Origin: Methylocystaceae bacterium | Lineage (GTDB): Bacteria > Pseudomonadota > Alphaproteobacteria > Rhizobiales > Beijerinckiaceae | Assembly (NCBI GenBank): GCA_003152255.1 | Contig: PLZT01000381.1 | Coordinates: 1,560-16,363, forward strand | Length of the DNA: 14,804 nucleotides | Direction of reading: 5' to 3' | The notes under the pieces: model-generated | What the model saw: only the letters and a program-made list of their open reading frames with translations | Told to the model about the DNA's origin: nothing | Database searches by the model: none | Position numbers and translations under genes: made by a program | Shown here: positions 13,501 to 14,804 of the stretch, piece after piece | How the letters are laid out: every line of letters starts with the position of its first letter | Numbering within the stretch: the stretch's first letter is position 1

Positions 13501-13944
13501 ATGTCAGCCGTCCACGTTCTCAACGGCCCCAATCTCAATCTCCTGGGCGCCCGCGAACCCGAAATCTATGGCGAGGCGACGCTGGACGACATCCGCGCGT
13601 CGCTCGCCGAGCGCTGCGCCGCGCGCGGCGTCGAACTCGCGTTCAAGCAATCGAATTTCGAGGGCGATCTCGTCACCTGGATTCAGGAGGCGGGCGCCGC
13701 CGGGGCGCCGGTGATTTTGAACGCCGGCGCGCTGACCCACACCTCGATCGCCCTGCACGACGCGATCAAGGGAGCCAAGGCCGACGTGATCGAGGTTCAC
13801 CTCTCCAACGTCCATGCACGCGAAAGTTTCCGCCATCATTCCTATATCGCGCCCGCGGCGCGCGGCGTGATCGCGGGCTTTGGCCCACTCTCCTATCTGC
13901 TGGCCCTCGAGGCTCTCTTCGCCACCGCAACGAGAAAGACCTGA
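13501..13944 (+). CDS. aroQ: type II 3-dehydroquinate dehydratase
   Basis: The 147-residue protein has the family's usual length. VLNGPNLNLLGAREPEIYG carries the catalytic Arg18 and Tyr23. QSNFEG (50-55), NAGALTHTS (75-82 region) and HLSNVHARE with His105 complete the site. It converts 3-dehydroquinate to 3-dehydroshikimate in the shikimate pathway by the anti-elimination route. The ATG at 13501 is preferred over an in-frame upstream start at 13426, because the family N-terminus begins just before VHVLNGPN. AGGTG lies about 9 nt upstream. The aroQ-accB-accC order is common in proteobacteria and suggests an operon. Confidence 0.95.
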   Translation: MSAVHVLNGPNLNLLGAREPEIYGEATLDDIRASLAERCAARGVELAFKQSNFEGDLVTWIQEAGAAGAPVILNAGALTHTSIALHDAIKGAKADVIEVHLSNVHARESFRHHSYIAPAARGVIAGFGPLSYLLALEALFATATRKT

Positions 13945-13950
13945 GCATCC

Positions 13951-14517
13951 ATGGCGCGCAAACCCCCAGCCTCCCGTTCGACCCGAAAGGCCAGCCCGCG
14001 CGCCTCGGCGTCGCCACGCGCAACGCCGGAAACGACGGCCGTCTCGCGCGAGGAGAGCCTGTTGCGGCTCATCGCCGGACTCATGACGGACAGCGATCTC
14101 TCCGAGATCGAAATCGAAAAGGGCGATCTGCGCATCCGCGCGGCGCGCGGCGCGGCGACCCCGCAAGCGCCCGCGACCTTCGCGCCGACCTATTATCAAA
14201 CAGCGCCCGCCCCCGCGCCGGTTTCGGCGCCAGCCGCGAAACCGGCGCCGATCGTCGAGGCGCCCGCCGCCCAGGCCGACAACGTTAACGCGGTCAAATC
14301 GCCGATGGTGGGCACCGCCTATTTGCGGCCCAACCCGGAAGCCAAGGCCTTCGTCGAAATCGGCGCGCGCGTTTCGGCCGGCGACAAGCTGTTGCTGATC
14401 GAGGCGATGAAGACCTTCAACGACATCGTGGCGCCGAAGGCGGGCGTCGTGACCGCGATTCTCGTCGAGGACGGGCAGCCGGTCGAGTATGGCGAGCCCT
14501 TGCTCGTGATCGAATAG
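13951..14517 (+). CDS. accB: biotin carboxyl carrier protein of acetyl-CoA carboxylase
   Basis: The 188-residue protein has the conserved N-terminal helix region ([20 protein letters not shown] at 37-56). A Pro/Ala-rich flexible linker (about 70-108) follows, and then the biotinyl domain with EAMK at 151-154; Lys154 carries biotin. [14 protein letters not shown] is the protruding thumb typical of AccB. It shuttles carboxyl groups between AccC and AccAD in the first step of fatty acid synthesis. About 30 basic Ser/Arg/Pro-rich residues precede the usual start, and the ribosome-binding site before 13951 is weak, so the true start could be later. It begins 6 nt after aroQ. Confidence 0.94.
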   Translation: MARKPPASRSTRKASPRASASPRATPETTAVSREESLLRLIAGLMTDSDLSEIEIEKGDLRIRAARGAATPQAPATFAPTYYQTAPAPAPVSAPAAKPAPIVEAPAAQADNVNAVKSPMVGTAYLRPNPEAKAFVEIGARVSAGDKLLLIEAMKTFNDIVAPKAGVVTAILVEDGQPVEYGEPLLVIE

Positions 14518-14530
14518 GCGACGCCGCAAG

Positions 14531-14804
14531 ATGATCGACAAAATTCTCATCGCCAATCGCGGCGAAATCGCCCTGCGCATTTTGCGCGCGGCGAAGGAGT
14601 TGGGCATAGCGACCGTCGCCGTGCATTCGACCGCCGACGCCCATGCGATGCATGTGAAGCTCGCCGACGAGTCGGTCTGCATCGGCCCGGCCCCGGCGCG
14701 CGACTCCTATCTCAACATTCCCGCGCTGCTCTCGGCCTGCGAGATCACCGGCGCCGACGCCGTGCATCCCGGCTACGGGTTCCTCTCCGAGAACGCCCGC
14801 TTCG
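14531..14804 (+). CDS. accC: biotin carboxylase subunit of acetyl-CoA carboxylase (3' end outside window)
   Basis: The first 91 residues are present, running off the window. [40 protein letters not shown] and [14 protein letters not shown] are the classic N-terminal biotin carboxylase domain. With ATP and bicarbonate it carboxylates the biotin on AccB. It starts 13 nt after accB, in the standard accBC order. Confidence 0.96.
   Translation, partial: MIDKILIANRGEIALRILRAAKELGIATVAVHSTADAHAMHVKLADESVCIGPAPARDSYLNIPALLSACEITGADAVHPGYGFLSENARF

Noticed and set aside
13504..14682. 392-codon minus-strand ORF across aroQ, accB and accC
   Set aside because: Antisense shadow of three well-supported genes.

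Overview
The window is GC-rich, densely packed chromosomal DNA from an alphaproteobacterium. The best fit is the Hyphomicrobiales (Rhizobiales), plausibly a Methylocystis/Methylosinus-type methylotroph. The grounds are the order ChvG-type kinase, short HprK, EIIA-Man and HPr, a HpnA-type hopanoid-associated epimerase, a DUF1178 gene beside grxC and comF, pepA divergent from lptG, and aroQ-accB-accC. The genus is inference; no rRNA, tRNA or methane-oxidation gene is present.

Layout. 1-2291 (+): the C-terminal half of a ChvG-like histidine kinase, then hprK (4-nt overlap), EIIA-Man and HPr. These are the parts of the regulatory PTS of alphaproteobacteria, which signals by phosphorylation rather than importing sugar. 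Between EIIA and HPr lies a ladder of five 17-bp repeats. 2292-2747: a region with a 57-codon possible winged-helix fragment and a hairpin over the ribosome-binding site of the next gene. 2748-3764 (+): hpnA. 3795-5361 (-): comF, grxC and a DUF1178 gene, transcribed in that order. 5467-6216 (+): an enoyl-CoA hydratase/isomerase family gene. 6374-9050 (-): a MOSC protein, a small CPIC thiol protein, a MarR regulator with a Cys/His tail and its own operator-promoter, and an unrecognised 163-residue protein behind a perfect 18-bp palindrome. 9230-10819 (-): pepA. 11261-12346 (+): lptG without lptF or lptD. 12473-13249 (+): a periplasmic DsbA/ScsC-like thiol protein. 13266-13405: a mosaic of hairpins typical of rhizobial intergenic repeats. 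13501-14804 (+): aroQ, accB and the start of accC.

Most of this is housekeeping. The most unusual feature is the EIIA-HPr junction. There a 17-bp unit is repeated so that every unit carries an NTGA stop/start overlap. The result is a chain of four six-codon mini-ORFs, each overlapping the next by 4 nt, running from the EIIA stop to the HPr start. The second is the MarR gene, which has a near-ideal promoter, a palindrome inside it, a predicted leaderless transcript and a cysteine/histidine tail suggesting metal or redox sensing.
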